DNA of 8,739 bases from contig CAAFXG010000246.1 in NCBI GenBank assembly GCA_900766925.1, positions 1 through 8,739 on the forward strand, read 5' to 3'. Position numbers and translations under genes: made by a program. The notes below the pieces were generated by a model. That model saw nothing but the letters and a program-made list of their open reading frames with translations, was not told where the DNA came from and did no database searches. Positions 1-7,424 of the stretch are shown here, piece by piece; the first letter of the stretch is position 1; the number at the start of each line of letters is the position of its first letter. Origin of the DNA: Lachnospiraceae bacterium. Its GTDB lineage: Bacteria; Bacillota; Clostridia; Lachnospirales; Lachnospiraceae.

Positions 1-73
1 AGCGCGTCTTATATTACCACTGCTTAGGGTGGCATAACTGTTTTTTATGGGTCAGCTTCCCGTATATTATGTT

Positions 74-1291
74 TTATAATGCTTTGATTCTGTCGATAGC
101 CTTAACGGTGTTCTCGTAGGTTCCGAAGGCTGTGAGGCGGAAATATCCCTCACCGCTTGGTCCAAAGCCTGAGCCCGGTGTTCCTACAACATTTGCCTTC
201 TCAAGAAGATAATCAAAGAAATCCCATGATGACATATTATCCGGTGTCTTTAACCATATATATGGTGCATTTACACCGCCAGAAACACTGTAGCCGGCTT
301 CCTTAAGTCCGTTATAAATATATTTTGCATTGTTCATATAATATGCAATCTGCTCAGCAGTCTGCTTCTTACCTGCCTCTGAATATACTGCCTCGCCTGC
401 TGCCTGAACAATGTAAGGAGCGCCGTTATACTTAGTTCCGTGTCTTCTTGCCCAGAGTGGATTAAGTGCGGTTCCATCTGCAGCGACAAGCTCCTTAGGA
501 ATAACCGTAAAGCCAAGTCTCGTACCTGTAAAGCCAGCATTCTTAGAAAAGCTTCTAAGCTCTATTGCACATGTCTTGGCTCCATCACACTCATAGATAG
601 TGTGTGGCACATCATCCTCACTGATATATGCCTCATATGCAGCATCATAAATTATTACAGCCTTCTTCTCGTTGGCGTAATCAACCCATTTCTGAAGCTG
701 CTCCTTGGTTATGGTTGCTCCCGTAGGATTATTTGGGAAGCAAAGATATATAATATCCGGTGTAGTCTCAGGCAATTCAGGGGCAAAACCATTTTCTTCC
801 TTACATGGCATGTAAACAACATCACTCCACAGACCTGTTGACGCATCATATGTTCCGGTTCTTCCTGCCATTACATTGGAATCAACATATACAGGGTATA
901 CCGGGTCACAAACAGCAATCTTATTATCTATCGAGAAAATCTCCTGAATATTTCCCGAATCGCACTTTGCACCATCACTGACAAAAATCTCATCAATAGC
1001 TATATCAACACCCCGTGCCTTATAGTCATTGGCAGCAATCGCACTTCTTAAAAATTCATACCCAAGATCCGGAGCATACCCCTTGAAGGTCTCCTGTACG
1101 CCCATCTCAGAAACTGCTTCATGCATCCTGTCGATTATTGCCGGCGCAAGCGGCTGTGTGACATCACCAATACCGAGCCTGATTACTTCCTTATCAGGAT
1201 TCGCAGTCTGGTATTCCCTTACCTTTCTTCCTATTGTTGAAAACAGATAGCTTCCCGGAAGCTTTAAATAGTTGTCGTTTACCTTAAACAT
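74..1291 (-). CDS. dapL: LL-diaminopimelate aminotransferase
   Basis: This 405-residue fold-type I PLP enzyme converts L-tetrahydrodipicolinate plus glutamate to LL-diaminopimelate in one step, bypassing the succinylase and acetylase branches; the product feeds lysine and peptidoglycan synthesis in the cytoplasm. Seen in the sequence: the N-terminal MFKVNDNYLKLPGSYLF region typical of DapL, FPNNPTG (residues 185-191), DAAYEAY (216-222), the PLP-lysine motif SFSKNAGFTGTR with K250, and a C-terminal FRLTAFG with R385 as the expected substrate-carboxylate arginine. Length is normal for the family. The ATG at 1291 is preceded by a strong GGGAGG site about 7 nt upstream. It is the last gene of the galK-galT-galE-dapF-dapL series, 139 nt after dapF, and may also have its own promoter in that gap. 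No convincing terminator follows in the 73 nt to the window edge. Its pairing with dapF, the next enzyme of the pathway, strengthens the call. Confidence 0.96.
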   Translation of the reverse strand: MFKVNDNYLKLPGSYLFSTIGRKVREYQTANPDKEVIRLGIGDVTQPLAPAIIDRMHEAVSEMGVQETFKGYAPDLGYEFLRSAIAANDYKARGVDIAIDEIFVSDGAKCDSGNIQEIFSIDNKIAVCDPVYPVYVDSNVMAGRTGTYDASTGLWSDVVYMPCKEENGFAPELPETTPDIIYLCFPNNPTGATITKEQLQKWVDYANEKKAVIIYDAAYEAYISEDDVPHTIYECDGAKTCAIELRSFSKNAGFTGTRLGFTVIPKELVAADGTALNPLWARRHGTKYNGAPYIVQAAGEAVYSEAGKKQTAEQIAYYMNNAKYIYNGLKEAGYSVSGGVNAPYIWLKTPDNMSSWDFFDYLLEKANVVGTPGSGFGPSGEGYFRLTAFGTYENTVKAIDRIKAL

Positions 1292-1395
1292 TATTTTCCC
1301 TCCCTAGTGCATATGAATAAATAATTCATCTTAATTAAATATATATAGAAGCCGAGCTGCATAACTCTCAGCGTACTATCAGCATACCTCAATAT
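1292..1395 (-). promoter_or_regulatory. dapL 5' leader with small stem-loop
   Basis: This is the putative untranslated leader of dapL. A 6-bp stem (GCTGAG with CTCGGC, one G-U pair) lies at 1367-1372 and 1351-1356 with a 10-nt loop. A competing GCTG/CAGC pairing (1380-1383 with 1356-1359) overlaps it. No U-tract follows, so it is not a canonical terminator, and the leader is too short and lacks the architecture of a lysine riboswitch. A regulatory role is inference only. Confidence 0.2.
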
Positions 1396-1426
1396 AATAT
1401 AACACAATTTGAAAAATAATCCACAA
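1396..1426 (-). promoter_or_regulatory. candidate dapL promoter (extended -10)
   Basis: On the minus strand, TTGTGG at 1426-1421 and TGTTATATT at 1404-1396 form a possible -35 and extended -10 pair (TATATT at 1401-1396) with a 19-nt spacer. The predicted start near 1389 gives a leader of roughly 98 nt. It sits just past the dapF stop, which would let dapL be transcribed independently of the gal genes. The spacer is longer than ideal, but the TGn extension partly compensates. Confidence 0.4.
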
Positions 1427-1430
1427 AAAA

Positions 1431-2345
1431 CTAAATTTCTATAACCCCGTCAAATACAACTCTGGCAGGTCCTGTCATATATACTATATTTTCTTCCCTG
1501 TCCCAGCGTATAATCAGTTCTCCACCCAGCAAGCTCACCGTAACCTCATCCTCAGTCAGACCGTTAAGAATTGCAGCAACAACTGACGCACATGTTCCTG
1601 TTCCACAAGCCAGGGTCTCACCTGTTCCACGCTCATAAACACGCATTTTGGCATATGTCCTGTTGACAATCTGTACAAACTCTGCATTAACACGCCTTGG
1701 AAATACCGGATGGCTTTCAAACACGCTTCCTACCTCATCAAGTGGAAAATTATCTGTATCCTCAACAAATGATACACAATGAGGATTGCCCATGGATACA
1801 CAGGTAATTCTATATGTATTGTCTAATACTGTAAGTGGATAATTACGAATCACATTTTCTGTCTCAAAATCTCCATCGACTGCATTTGCCATAACCTGAC
1901 TGTAATCATCAGCCTTGGTAATATCTACCGGCACCTCAGCAGGTACAAGTATTGGTGCGCCCATATTGACCGTAACCAGTGAAACCTTTCCTCTGTCAGT
2001 GGCATTTTCCCTTTCAATTCTAAACTTTAAGTATTTGATTCCTGCCAAGGTTTCAACTGAGATTTCTTCCTTGTCAGTAAGTCCGTAATCATAAACATAT
2101 TTGCCCACGCAACGAATTCCGTTACCACACATCTCCGACTGAGAACCGTCTGCATTATACATATCCATGGTAAAGTCAGCCTTATCGGATGGCTTTATAA
2201 GGATGAGTCCATCAGAACCTATACCGAAATGCCTGTCACTGACCTTTCGCGCAAGCTCTGAAGGATTATCAACCATCTCCCTGAAACAGTTTACATATAC
2301 GTAGTCATTACCCAGTCCTTCCATTTTTGTGAAATTAAGCTTCAC
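1431..2345 (-). CDS. dapF: diaminopimelate epimerase
   Basis: This 304-residue enzyme interconverts LL- and meso-diaminopimelate by a cofactor-independent two-cysteine acid/base mechanism; meso-DAP goes to lysine (via LysA) and to peptidoglycan precursors. Both family signatures are visible: MCGNGIRC with C73 and ACGTGTC with C247, plus the N-terminal MEGLGNDYVYV and MGNPHCV (185-191). It is somewhat longer than the usual 270-280 residues, apparently through a middle segment near residues 135-170. The start is GTG at 2345, chosen because a GGTGAT ribosome binding site (2354-2349) sits just upstream; ATG is absent at the conserved N-terminus. The gap from the galE stop is only 10 nt, and the GGGG run before this start begins in the last base of the galE TAG, which suggests translational coupling to galE. 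dapL, the preceding pathway enzyme, is the next gene downstream. Confidence 0.96.
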   Translation of the reverse strand: MKLNFTKMEGLGNDYVYVNCFREMVDNPSELARKVSDRHFGIGSDGLILIKPSDKADFTMDMYNADGSQSEMCGNGIRCVGKYVYDYGLTDKEEISVETLAGIKYLKFRIERENATDRGKVSLVTVNMGAPILVPAEVPVDITKADDYSQVMANAVDGDFETENVIRNYPLTVLDNTYRITCVSMGNPHCVSFVEDTDNFPLDEVGSVFESHPVFPRRVNAEFVQIVNRTYAKMRVYERGTGETLACGTGTCASVVAAILNGLTEDEVTVSLLGGELIIRWDREENIVYMTGPARVVFDGVIEI

Positions 2346-2355
2346 ACAATCACCC

Positions 2356-3378
2356 CTATTCCTCTGTTGCGTATCCGTTTGGGTTCATTGACTGCCATCT
2401 CCATGAATCCTCACACATCTCATCTATTCCATACATAGCCTCCCAACCAAGCTCCTCCCTGGCAAGGCTGGCATCCGAATAACATGTTGCTATATCACCC
2501 GGGCGCCTCTCCTTAATCTGATATGGAATCTCATGTCCGCAGGCCTTCTCAAAGGCATGAACAACATCAAGGACACTATATCCGATACCTGTACCAAGAT
2601 TATAAATCTTAACCCCCGGATTTGTCTTGATTTTGTCTATTGCCTTTACATGTCCCTTTGCCAGATCAACCACATGGATATAATCTCTGACACCAGTTCC
2701 GTCATGTGTATCATAATCATCACCAAACACGCCTAATTTTTCAAGCTTACCAATTGCAACCTGAGCAACATAAGGAAGAAGGTTATTAGGAATTCCCTTT
2801 GGATCCTCTCCGATAAGTCCGCTCTTATGTGCTCCGATTGGATTGAAATATCTAAGTAAAATAACATTCCACTCAGGATCTGCCGTATGTAAATCAGTAA
2901 GAATCTGCTCAAGCATATGCTTGGTCCATCCATATGGGTTGGTCGGAGTTCCCTTTGGACACTGCTCTGTAATAGGAATAAAAGCAGGGTCTCCGTATAC
3001 GGTGGCTGATGATGAGAAAATAATATTCTTAACTCCATTTTTGCGCATTGCGTCACACAGCACCAATGTCCCGCTGATATTATTCTGATAATATTCAAGC
3101 GGCTTAGACACCGACTCGCCAACCGCCTTAAGTCCGGCAAAATGTATTACGCAGTCAACCTTTTCCTTGGCAAAAATCTCATTCATCTTATCTGCATCAA
3201 GTATATCTGCCTCGTAAAAAACGGGCTTTTTGCCTGTAATCTGTTCAATTCTCTCAACCGACTTAGGGCTTGCATTGTAAAGATTATCTACAATTACAAC
3301 CTCATAACCTAAATCCAGCAGTTCAACGCATGTATGGCTTCCTATATATCCCGCTCCGCCTGTAACTAAAATCTTCAT
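2356..3378 (-). CDS. galE: UDP-glucose 4-epimerase
   Basis: This 340-residue extended short-chain dehydrogenase interconverts UDP-galactose and UDP-glucose with bound NAD, closing the Leloir pathway and supplying UDP-galactose for surface glycans. Visible features are the N-terminal Rossmann glycine motif GGAGYIGSH (residues 7-15), D31 expected to bind the adenine ribose, and FSSSATVYG (121-129) followed by NPYGWTKHMLEQ, which contains the catalytic Y149 and K153; the numbering coincides with the E. coli enzyme (338 residues). The ATG at 3378 has GGGAG about 9 nt upstream. It follows galT with a 100-nt gap and precedes dapF by 10 nt. The gap to galT is long enough for an internal promoter, but I found no convincing one. 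Strict specificity for UDP-glucose rather than UDP-GlcNAc cannot be proved from sequence, but linkage to galK and galT supports the galactose role. Confidence 0.96.
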   Translation of the reverse strand: MKILVTGGAGYIGSHTCVELLDLGYEVVIVDNLYNASPKSVERIEQITGKKPVFYEADILDADKMNEIFAKEKVDCVIHFAGLKAVGESVSKPLEYYQNNISGTLVLCDAMRKNGVKNIIFSSSATVYGDPAFIPITEQCPKGTPTNPYGWTKHMLEQILTDLHTADPEWNVILLRYFNPIGAHKSGLIGEDPKGIPNNLLPYVAQVAIGKLEKLGVFGDDYDTHDGTGVRDYIHVVDLAKGHVKAIDKIKTNPGVKIYNLGTGIGYSVLDVVHAFEKACGHEIPYQIKERRPGDIATCYSDASLAREELGWEAMYGIDEMCEDSWRWQSMNPNGYATEE

Positions 3379-3478
3379 TAGCTTAATCTCCCTTCCTTAA
3401 TCTATACTAATTCTTACTATCATTTCTCACTAATACTGTATATTATTAAAATCAGCTTTCAATATAACACACTTTCGT

Positions 3479-4990
3479 CTATATTGCATTAACATAATCA
3501 GCAAATCTAATAAATGCTGATTTTCCTGCAGCATCTCTCTTGTATACTCCTGCACACTCAAGTATCTTACTAAATACCTCTCCTATCTCATCCTGTAAAA
3601 TCCTCATGGCATTATCTGAATTGATATCATTGTATTTACTTCTTATTTCGTCAATCCACTCGGCATGTGATGCTATACTCTCATCACTCCTTATATCAGC
3701 ACCGTCAATAAGAGCCCTTTCCAGCTTCTCAATATCTCCCTTTAATCTCGCAGGCAGCACCGCAAGCCCCATAACCTCAATTAATCCGATATTCTCCTTC
3801 TTAATATGGTGGTACTCCTCCCACGGATGATACAGACCCATAGGATGCTCGTCAGTGGTTATATTGTTACGCAGAACCAGGTCTAACTCATACTTTCCGT
3901 CCTTTTTCCTGGCAATAGGAGTAATGGTATTATGAGGCACTCCGTCTGTATTGGCAAATATAAATGCCGACTCATCAGTGTATCCCCTCCATGCCGCAAG
4001 AATCTTATCAGCGAGCTCTATAATTCTGTCACTGTCATCACCGTCAAGACGTATAACAGACATAGGCCATCTGACTATACCTGCCTCAATATCCTCAAAG
4101 TCTTTAAATTCAAGCTTCGTCTCCACCGGTGCCTTAGCCATGGCAAAGGTATACTTACCACCCTGAAAATGGTCATGGCTTAAAATGGAACCGCCCACAA
4201 TCGGCAGGTCAGCGTTGGAGCCAACAAAATAGTGGGGAAACAGCTTAATAAAATCGAACATCTTCTTAAATGCAGCCCTGTCTATCTTCATAGGAACATG
4301 CTCCCCATTGAATACTATACAGTGCTCATTATAGTAAACATATGGTGAATATTGAAATCCCCACCTGCTGTCATTGATTTCAATTGGAATTATTCTGTGA
4401 TTTTCCCTTGCAGGATGGTTAATACGCCCGGCATAACCTTCATTTTCTATACAAAGCTGACACTTAGGGTATGATGAAGACTTCATAGTTCCGGCAAGAG
4501 CAATCATCTTAGGGTCCTTCTCCGGCTTTGAAAGATTAATTGTAATATCTATATCTCCATATTCGGTAGATGTGACCCATTTCATATCCCTTGCTACCCT
4601 ATAGGTTCTAATGTAGTCTGTAGCACGGCTCAGCTTGTAATAGTAATCAGTAGCCTCCTCCGGAGAATTGTTATAATGCTTGTAAAATTCCGATATTACC
4701 TGACTTGGTCTTGGCACCAGTGCATTCATAAGCTTTGTGTCAAACAAATCTCTTAACACAACAGAATCTTCCTCAATTATTCCCTGTTCCACCGCATAAT
4801 CAAGGAGCACCTTAAGAGTCTGTTCCAAATCCTCCGGAGTCTTAATTTCTTCAACCTTCCCAGGTTCGTCGTAAGAATCAAGCCCAAGAATCTCTAAAAT
4901 TACATTAGTGGTATATATTCTGTCCTCAGGCATAATAAGCTCATTCTTAATACCATATTCAACCAGCTTTTTAATACATGAATTTATCAC
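3479..4990 (-). CDS. galT: UDP-glucose--hexose-1-phosphate uridylyltransferase (GalT family 2)
   Basis: This 503-residue enzyme exchanges UMP between UDP-glucose and galactose-1-phosphate, giving UDP-galactose and glucose-1-phosphate. Its length and sequence match the Firmicutes family-2 GalT, which is distinct from the roughly 350-residue E. coli type. Visible are CQLC (about 177-180), PYVYYNEHC, and the nucleotidyl-histidine region SHDHFQGG with H272-D-H274, corresponding to the HPH motif of the E. coli type. The start is set at GTG 4990: GGAGG at 5003-4999 lies 8 nt upstream. A longer reading frame from a TTG at 5005 would bury this ribosome binding site inside the gene and is rejected. 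The gene follows galK by 26 nt, so the two are probably one transcript. Confidence 0.95.
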   Translation of the reverse strand: MINSCIKKLVEYGIKNELIMPEDRIYTTNVILEILGLDSYDEPGKVEEIKTPEDLEQTLKVLLDYAVEQGIIEEDSVVLRDLFDTKLMNALVPRPSQVISEFYKHYNNSPEEATDYYYKLSRATDYIRTYRVARDMKWVTSTEYGDIDITINLSKPEKDPKMIALAGTMKSSSYPKCQLCIENEGYAGRINHPARENHRIIPIEINDSRWGFQYSPYVYYNEHCIVFNGEHVPMKIDRAAFKKMFDFIKLFPHYFVGSNADLPIVGGSILSHDHFQGGKYTFAMAKAPVETKLEFKDFEDIEAGIVRWPMSVIRLDGDDSDRIIELADKILAAWRGYTDESAFIFANTDGVPHNTITPIARKKDGKYELDLVLRNNITTDEHPMGLYHPWEEYHHIKKENIGLIEVMGLAVLPARLKGDIEKLERALIDGADIRSDESIASHAEWIDEIRSKYNDINSDNAMRILQDEIGEVFSKILECAGVYKRDAAGKSAFIRFADYVNAI

Positions 4991-4998
4991 TTTACCTA

Positions 4999-5003
4999 CC
5001 TCC
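4999..5003 (-). promoter_or_regulatory. galT ribosome binding site
   Basis: GGAGG 8 nt upstream of the GTG at 4990. It decides the start in favour of GTG over the in-frame TTG at 5005, which overlaps this site. Confidence 0.75.
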
Positions 5004-5016
5004 AAGTCTTATTTTA

Positions 5017-6297
5017 CTAACACATTTTTATTCCGCCGCAGGGTCTTACCTTTAACACGTGGCATGAGTCTTCACCGAAAATAGTTTCGATATATTTCTT
5101 ATAATCAGCTACGGCCTTATTCCTGACAAATGCCTGTATTGTTCCCGCAAAACCGCCGCCATGCACTCTGCATACACCATTTTCACCAAGTACATACTCC
5201 GAAGCTGCAAGCGCTATATTTACATTCTGTACAGCTACATCCTTTGCACTGTAAATATTCTGCAACAGCTTGTTTGATGAATCGCCACTCCTCTGAATTG
5301 TGTTAAGGAAGCCATCAAAATCGTCTGATTCCAGTTCCTCTACAGCCTGTGATACTCTGTGCTGTTCTGAATAAAAATGCATAGCTCTAAGAACAGCTCT
5401 GTCAGAAACCTTTTCCCTAAGTGGTGCTATATTAGCATAAAACTCATCTTCATTTACCTCTCTAAGAAGTGACTTGCCAAAATACTCAGCTACAGCCTTC
5501 ATCTCAAGTGGTATCGCTGCATAATCGTCCGTCAGGTCCGCATGAGAGCCCTTTGTATCTACAATACATAAGCTATATTCATGCTTTTCAAAATCAGAAG
5601 GAACGCATTTAATGACAGGTACCTCCTTGTTTTCAAAATCTATATAGATAAGACCGCCAACACTGCATGCCATCTGATCCATCAGACCGCAAGGCTTACC
5701 AAAATAAACATTCTCTGCATACTGTCCGACCTTCGCAATATCAACAGAAGAAATCTTCATGTCATTATAAAGTCCTGAAATAACAGTTCCGATAAGACTT
5801 TCAAAGGCAGCCGATGATGACATTCCCGCTCCAACCAGCACATCACTTGTCACATACGCATCAAAACCGCCAATCTCATATCCCTCCTTTTTGAGCCCTG
5901 CGGCTACACCACGAATCAACGCTTCCGTGGTTCCTGTTTCATCCTTGTGCTTATCAAGTACTGATAAATCAATCTTAATCATTGGTGCATATCCCGAAAC
6001 AAGTCGTATTGTCATATCGTCTGTAGGTGCAACAACCGCAATGGCATCAAGATTAATGGAAGTAGCAAGAACATGTCCATTTTGATGGTCAGTATGATTG
6101 CCGCACACCTCACTTCTCCCCGGTGCGCTATATATTTCAACTGCTTCACCACCAAACAAATCCTTAAATGCTTCAAGTGCCTTTAAGTAGCGATTTTTGT
6201 TATACTTAACTACGGCATCGTCCACATATGCTCTTTTAAACTGTTCATCATAAACTCCGTTAATAATTTCCTTACCCAATTCATTCCAAAGCTTCAT
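5017..6297 (-). CDS. galK: galactokinase
   Basis: This 426-residue GHMP-family kinase phosphorylates alpha-D-galactose to galactose-1-phosphate with ATP, the first committed Leloir step. Visible in order: the galactokinase signature region SAPGRSEVCGNHTDHQNG (57-74), the GHMP ATP-binding loop GAGMSSSAA (156-164), CGLMDQMAC (203-211) with D207 the expected catalytic base, and a C-terminal RVHGGGFAGTIQAF motif. The signature differs from the textbook GEHTDY form, having Asn before His and His in place of Tyr; I believe related clostridial enzymes share this. The start is the ATG at 6297, because GGAGG (6307-6303) lies 5 nt upstream; the frame extends 16 codons further upstream but that extension contains the ribosome binding site. 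It is first in the gal series and divergent from an AraC-type regulator. Another hexose substrate is possible but unlikely given adjacent galT and galE. Confidence 0.94.
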   Translation of the reverse strand: MKLWNELGKEIINGVYDEQFKRAYVDDAVVKYNKNRYLKALEAFKDLFGGEAVEIYSAPGRSEVCGNHTDHQNGHVLATSINLDAIAVVAPTDDMTIRLVSGYAPMIKIDLSVLDKHKDETGTTEALIRGVAAGLKKEGYEIGGFDAYVTSDVLVGAGMSSSAAFESLIGTVISGLYNDMKISSVDIAKVGQYAENVYFGKPCGLMDQMACSVGGLIYIDFENKEVPVIKCVPSDFEKHEYSLCIVDTKGSHADLTDDYAAIPLEMKAVAEYFGKSLLREVNEDEFYANIAPLREKVSDRAVLRAMHFYSEQHRVSQAVEELESDDFDGFLNTIQRSGDSSNKLLQNIYSAKDVAVQNVNIALAASEYVLGENGVCRVHGGGFAGTIQAFVRNKAVADYKKYIETIFGEDSCHVLKVRPCGGIKMC

Positions 6298-6302
6298 TTT
6301 TT

Positions 6303-6307
6303 CCTCC
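6303..6307 (-). promoter_or_regulatory. galK ribosome binding site
   Basis: GGAGG 5 nt upstream of the ATG at 6297. It sets the galK start and excludes the upstream in-frame ATGs at 6345 and 6309. Confidence 0.8.
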
Positions 6308-6381
6308 ATAATTTCTTTAGCTAATTTACATGTTACGTAATACAAATTCCATTTGCTTCTCTTTCCGTCTTTCGTAGCTTT

Positions 6382-6390
6382 ATTGTATCA
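6382..6390 (-). promoter_or_regulatory. candidate galK promoter (extended -10)
   Basis: On the minus strand TGATACAAT (6390-6382) is an extended -10 with TACAAT at 6387-6382. No good -35 is found 16-18 nt upstream, which fits an activator-dependent promoter. The predicted start near 6375 leaves a leader of about 78 nt that contains an 8-bp palindrome, TTACGTAA, at 6333-6340. Confidence 0.45.
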
Positions 6391-6433
6391 TCTTTTTTTA
6401 GTTTACTGTATGTTTTTATGGCAGAAAAAGATG
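6389..6433. promoter_or_regulatory. inverted repeat between divergent promoters, possible operator
   Basis: CATCTTTTT at 6389-6397 is repeated in inverse orientation as AAAAAGATG at 6425-6433, a perfect 9-bp match with a 27-nt spacer. It lies between the -10 boxes of galK and of the AraC-type gene, where a regulator controlling both would bind. The repeat is AT-rich, so chance is a real alternative, and AraC-family sites are more often direct repeats. Confidence 0.3.
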
Positions 6434-6451
6434 TCCATTTGTTAGAACCTG

Positions 6452-6460
6452 TGCTATAAT
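6452..6460 (+). promoter_or_regulatory. candidate promoter of the AraC-type gene (extended -10)
   Basis: TGCTATAAT at 6452-6460 is an extended -10 with a consensus TATAAT at 6455-6460. The -35 position is weak (TGTCCA, 17-nt spacer). The predicted start near 6467 gives a leader of about 58 nt before the ATG at 6525. Confidence 0.55.
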
Positions 6461-6524
6461 TCTATCAAAAATGTTATGGTGCACTATCTAAGCATCAATA
6501 ATACCGGTCGAAATGGAGAACAAT

Positions 6525-7415
6525 ATGGAAAAAAGTATTTTTATGGAATTTCAGAGGGATAGCGACGATGATTTATACGTGAGTGTTTTCGGTCATTCAT
6601 TTACAGAACCGCTTCACAAGGTCGGTCCGTCTGTAAAGTCCTTTTATCTCATACATTTTATTCTGGATGGAGAGGGGGATTTTTATGTTAAAAATAACCA
6701 TTACAGGTTGCACGCAGGACAGGGATTTTTGATTGAGCCCAACAATCAGGTTATGTATATTTCCGACGAGAAAAATCCATGGACCTATGTCTGGGTAGGT
6801 TTTTCCGGCACAAAGGCCGACAAACTCCTTCATTCCATAGGATTATCCCAGAATTCGCCTATTTTCGAATCAGACGAGGGTGAAAGGTTACAGAAATATG
6901 TATTTGACATGCTCAATCATAATTACTCAAATCAGGCTGACTCCTACAGACTTCTGGGCATGCTATACCTTTTTCTTTCCGTCATTGCCGAGGCACAGAA
7001 AAACAAGCTGGATACACCTGCCGGTAACACTTATGTGAATCATGCAATTTCGTATATTCAGAATCATTACAGTATGCCGGTAAAAATCGAAGAAATATCT
7101 GACTATGTAGGAATCAACAGAAGCTATCTGTCCACCCTCTTCAAGGAATATACGGGGCTTTCTCCAATCAAATATTTACAGAATTTCAGAATAACCAGGG
7201 CTGAACACATGCTCCGTGTTACAGACCTTCCAATCGAAAGTATTGCCCTGTCATGTGGCTATCAGTCTGCTGAAGCCTTTCACAAAATTTTTAAGAAGGT
7301 TGAAAACATGTCCCCAAGAAGCTTCAGGGAAATCCACAGGACAAGAACTGCAGGAAATCAGAACACCATGAAGAACAATAAACCGGAATACATAATAGGA
7401 TTTGATGAGATGTGA
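6525..7415 (+). CDS. AraC-family transcriptional regulator, probable gal regulator
   Basis: This 296-residue DNA-binding protein has the two-part layout of sugar-responsive AraC regulators. Residues about 20-95 form a cupin-like sensor (HFILDGEGDFYV, then GQGFLIEPNN and WTYVWVGFSG, typical of the MsmR/RafR-like group). Residues about 172-271 form the paired helix-turn-helix domain, with IEEISDYVGINRSYLSTLFKE as the first and IESIALSCGYQSAEAFHKIFKK as the second, ending in the family's MSPRSFRE. A tail of about 24 residues follows the DNA-binding domain. The start is ATG 6525, because GGAG (6515-6518) is 6 nt upstream; the in-frame ATG at 6513 overlaps that site and has none of its own. Divergence from galK suggests that it regulates the gal genes in response to galactose or a galactoside. 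That role and ligand are inference from position. It is convergent with rpsR. Confidence 0.9.
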   Translation: MEKSIFMEFQRDSDDDLYVSVFGHSFTEPLHKVGPSVKSFYLIHFILDGEGDFYVKNNHYRLHAGQGFLIEPNNQVMYISDEKNPWTYVWVGFSGTKADKLLHSIGLSQNSPIFESDEGERLQKYVFDMLNHNYSNQADSYRLLGMLYLFLSVIAEAQKNKLDTPAGNTYVNHAISYIQNHYSMPVKIEEISDYVGINRSYLSTLFKEYTGLSPIKYLQNFRITRAEHMLRVTDLPIESIALSCGYQSAEAFHKIFKKVENMSPRSFREIHRTRTAGNQNTMKNNKPEYIIGFDEM

Positions 7416-7424
7416 GGAAGCATA

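Noticed and set aside
1..60. Terminator at the left edge
   Set aside because: The plus-strand stem CCACT/GGTGG is only 5 bp and is separated from the T-run by several bases. On the minus strand after dapL, a GGG/CCC pairing has no U-tract. Neither is convincing.
440..841. Plus-strand open frame inside dapL
   Set aside because: It is antisense to a well-conserved enzyme gene, has no recognisable domain, and is read as a shadow of dapL. The same applies to the other open frames antisense to dapL, galE, galT, galK, the AraC-type gene and rpsR.
1292..1395. Lysine riboswitch upstream of dapL
   Set aside because: The leader is about 98 nt, too short for the multi-helix lysine aptamer, and shows only one or two short stems.
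3379..3478. Separate galE promoter in the galT-galE gap
   Set aside because: Several AT-rich hexamers are present (for example TTGAAA on the minus strand), but none has a matching -10 at 16-18 nt spacing.
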